64,000 nt of DNA from Lucifuga dentata (taxonomy: Eukaryota > Chordata > Actinopteri > Ophidiiformes > Bythitidae): NCBI GenBank assembly GCA_014773175.1, contig VXCM01000761.1, forward strand, positions 62,001 through 126,000. Direction: 5' to 3'. The notes under the pieces were generated by a model. The model saw only the letters and a program-made list of their open reading frames with translations. It did not search any database and was not told the DNA's origin. Both the position numbers and the translations under genes were made by a program. Positions 62,340 to 64,000 of this stretch are shown here, piece by piece (within the stretch, counting starts at the first letter, position 1; each line of letters starts with the position of its first letter).

Positions 62340-62410
62340 GGCTCCACTGAGATTTGAACTCAGATAGCTGGATTCAGAGTCCAGAAATCTAACCATTACA
62401 CAATGGAACC
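62340..62410 (-). tRNA. tRNA-Gln(CUG)-like sequence, probably degenerate
   Basis: The minus strand reads GGTTCCATTGTGTAATGGTT and on through a CTGGA stem, anticodon loop CTCTGAA (anticodon CTG) and GAGTTCAAATC, closing with TGGAGCC. The acceptor stem pairs 7/7 with one G-U. The anticodon and T stems (CTGAG/CTCAG) pair fully. The D stem is disrupted (GTGT against GATT) compared with ordinary vertebrate tRNA-Gln. No T-run terminator follows, so it is more likely a pseudogene or SINE head than an active gene. Confidence 0.65.
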
Positions 62411-63366
62411 ACATGTTAATGACCCACTATTTCACTCAAATATGATTCTGCAAACAGAAACTCATTCATAATTTTAATGTAGTTACAAATCACATGGTGA
62501 TGATAAAGTTTAGCCAAACACAGCTACCTGAAAATTGCCAACAAAGGTCAAAGGTCCTGAACAAGGCACAAAACCACAAACAATAACAAAATATCTAAGA
62601 AAGAATTATCAACAACAAAATCCAAAGTTATAAATTCCATTTTATTGTGGATATGACTGAGAATACCCTGTATGATATATCTGGATCTGTTAAGCTGCAC
62701 CATCTTGCACATTCTGCCTTCAAAAACAGTATCTGTTGAGACTAGTACTTTTTTTTTTTTTTTTTTTTTGAATGCCATATTTTTTCCCTTTCACTTTAAA
62801 TCTGGCTACTTCTCTCTCCTCATCAGACATGCAGGAGTGTTTCAATCCACCATTTCAAAAATGTGATGGCTACTTTTACAAAATCTTGGGAGTTACACTA
62901 AAATTCACCACGCATTGCTTAGCTTATCGTGAAGTTAAAAACCTTTGGTCTCAAACTGTATGATATTATCATTTTAAAAACATTAAGCAATGAATATAAT
63001 CCTTATGATAATGTAAAAATTTTAAATAATCTCATCGCCTCCCGTCAAGTCATCCACTGACCCTATTCTCACCCCTACATTTTGCCCAAATAGCGAACAG
63101 CCCCGAACACCCCCTACCCCAGCATTGTACTAGGACTGTTCTAAAGCTGTCAAAACACCCAGCTTCTCACACTCCGCGTGTCCACAGAGAGTTCACCTCA
63201 AACACACACTGTCCAAAGTTCTAATACACACAAAAACACACAACACTCAATGTAAAATAGTGTGGAGTTGTGTAGACTAACACAAGTAGGTCAGAGCTGT
63301 AGTGCATCTTCCAAGCACCATGGAACTGATAACAGTATCAAAGATTAAATTCTAACTTCAGCGCTA

Positions 63367-63367
<1 letters not shown>

Positions 63368-63397
<30 letters not shown>

Positions 63398-63408
63398 CGC
63401 ACGCACGC
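63368..63408. repeat. (CA)n with CACG variants
   Basis: About 12 CA units, then CACACG and ACGC variants. Confidence 0.9.
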
Positions 63409-63545
63409 ATGCGAATGTATCCGCAAACAGCTACAGTGTGAGATCAGTTATTCGATTGTTTGGGAAGATGATTTTGGCATGCATTTTTTGTTTTTCAGGA
63501 CAACACAAAGGAATTTCAGTTTGTTCCCCTGGGAAGAAAATTTAG

Positions 63546-63566
63546 AGGTCAAAGGTCAAAGGTGAG
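63546..63566 (+). promoter_or_regulatory. DR1-type nuclear receptor motif
   Basis: AGGTCA-A-AGGTCA-A-AGGTGA, perfect for the first two half-sites. No gene start nearby is known, so its role is open. Confidence 0.35.
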
Positions 63567-63675
63567 AATGAAACAGCTGGAGGGCAGGCCAAGTGGATTT
63601 GTGGGAAAGACAGAAGAGGGCATTCCTAGATGAACAGAAAAAAAACAGTAAAATTTGACAGAAAAATGCACACAA

Positions 63676-63702
<27 letters not shown>
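63676..63702. repeat. (CA)n microsatellite
   Basis: About 13 CA units. Confidence 0.95.
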
Positions 63703-63706
<4 letters not shown>

Positions 63707-63896
63707 GACACAGAGAGCTGGCTGAAATGTGTTGCCAGAGCAGCGCCCTGGCATGAAACAGAATGTGTTTTGTAACAGCCAGGCTATTCGGTGACGGGTG
63801 ATGCGCATGTTAGCGGAGTGTGAGTTTAAGTGAAAAACATTCTGCGATAGATAAGGGCTGAGAGAAAACACAGTGAGAGACCGAAAGAGGCAGAGT

Positions 63897-63903
<7 letters not shown>

Positions 63904-63942
<39 letters not shown>
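63904..63942. repeat. (GA)n microsatellite
   Basis: About 19 GA units near the window end. Confidence 0.95.
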
Positions 63943-63944
<2 letters not shown>

Positions 63945-64000
63945 CCGAGGATACTGTTTACTTGCTATGTTATCAGTAGTGGATTGTCTTATCTACAGTC

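Larger units (their letters stand above)
62411..64000. other. Right-end sequence without recognised gene
   Basis: No convincing exon on either strand. It holds CA and GA microsatellites and two DR1-like motifs (62545-62557 and 63546-63558). Confidence 0.55.

Overview
The window is vertebrate nuclear DNA, almost certainly from a draft assembly of a ray-finned fish. It carries two multi-exon genes with canonical GT/AG introns and vertebrate-type proteins. It is also packed with dinucleotide and GAAA/GATA microsatellites, truncated LINEs and short palindromic DNA elements. Eleven single 'n' bases lie in homopolymers or microsatellites, or between exactly repeated flanks, which marks them as contig joins. 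No bacterial-style operon, CRISPR array, virus or toxin gene was seen.

Both genes lie on the minus strand, one behind the other. Gene 1 (346-27935) is a drebrin-family actin-binding protein. I rebuilt twelve coding exons whose phases join to one 642-residue frame with an N-terminal ADF-H domain, a charged helical region, the drebrin NPREFF motif, a proline-rich segment with a PPxxF Homer-type motif, and an acidic tail. Its first coding exon is 17 kb upstream of the second. Gene 2 (39845-52915) is a RhoBTB protein. Ten coding exons give 720 residues: a Rho-like GTPase domain, a BTB domain split by a low-complexity insert, a second BTB domain and the family C-terminus. The first BTB and its flanks resemble RHOBTB2 more than RHOBTB1, but an extra fish paralogue (rhobtb4 type) is possible.

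Region by region: 1-28 kb is gene 1 with its introns. 28-39 kb is intergenic and holds two DNA-transposon-like elements and many microsatellites. 39.4-53 kb is gene 2. 53-60 kb is its probable 5' untranslated/promoter region, carrying a 5'-truncated RTE-type LINE with an 18-bp target duplication and a candidate noncoding exon. 60-64 kb has no recognisable protein gene but holds a degenerate tRNA-Gln(CUG) fused to a LINE-tail-like sequence, plus microsatellites.

The items most worth a second look are a 71-nt near-perfect hairpin in a RhoBTB intron, two copies of a TTAA-flanked palindromic element (one in each gene), the tRNA/LINE-tail composite, the divergent drebrin paralogue, and three exact 64-66 bp duplications at 'n' gaps, one of which copies an exon start. 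I found no new multi-gene system.
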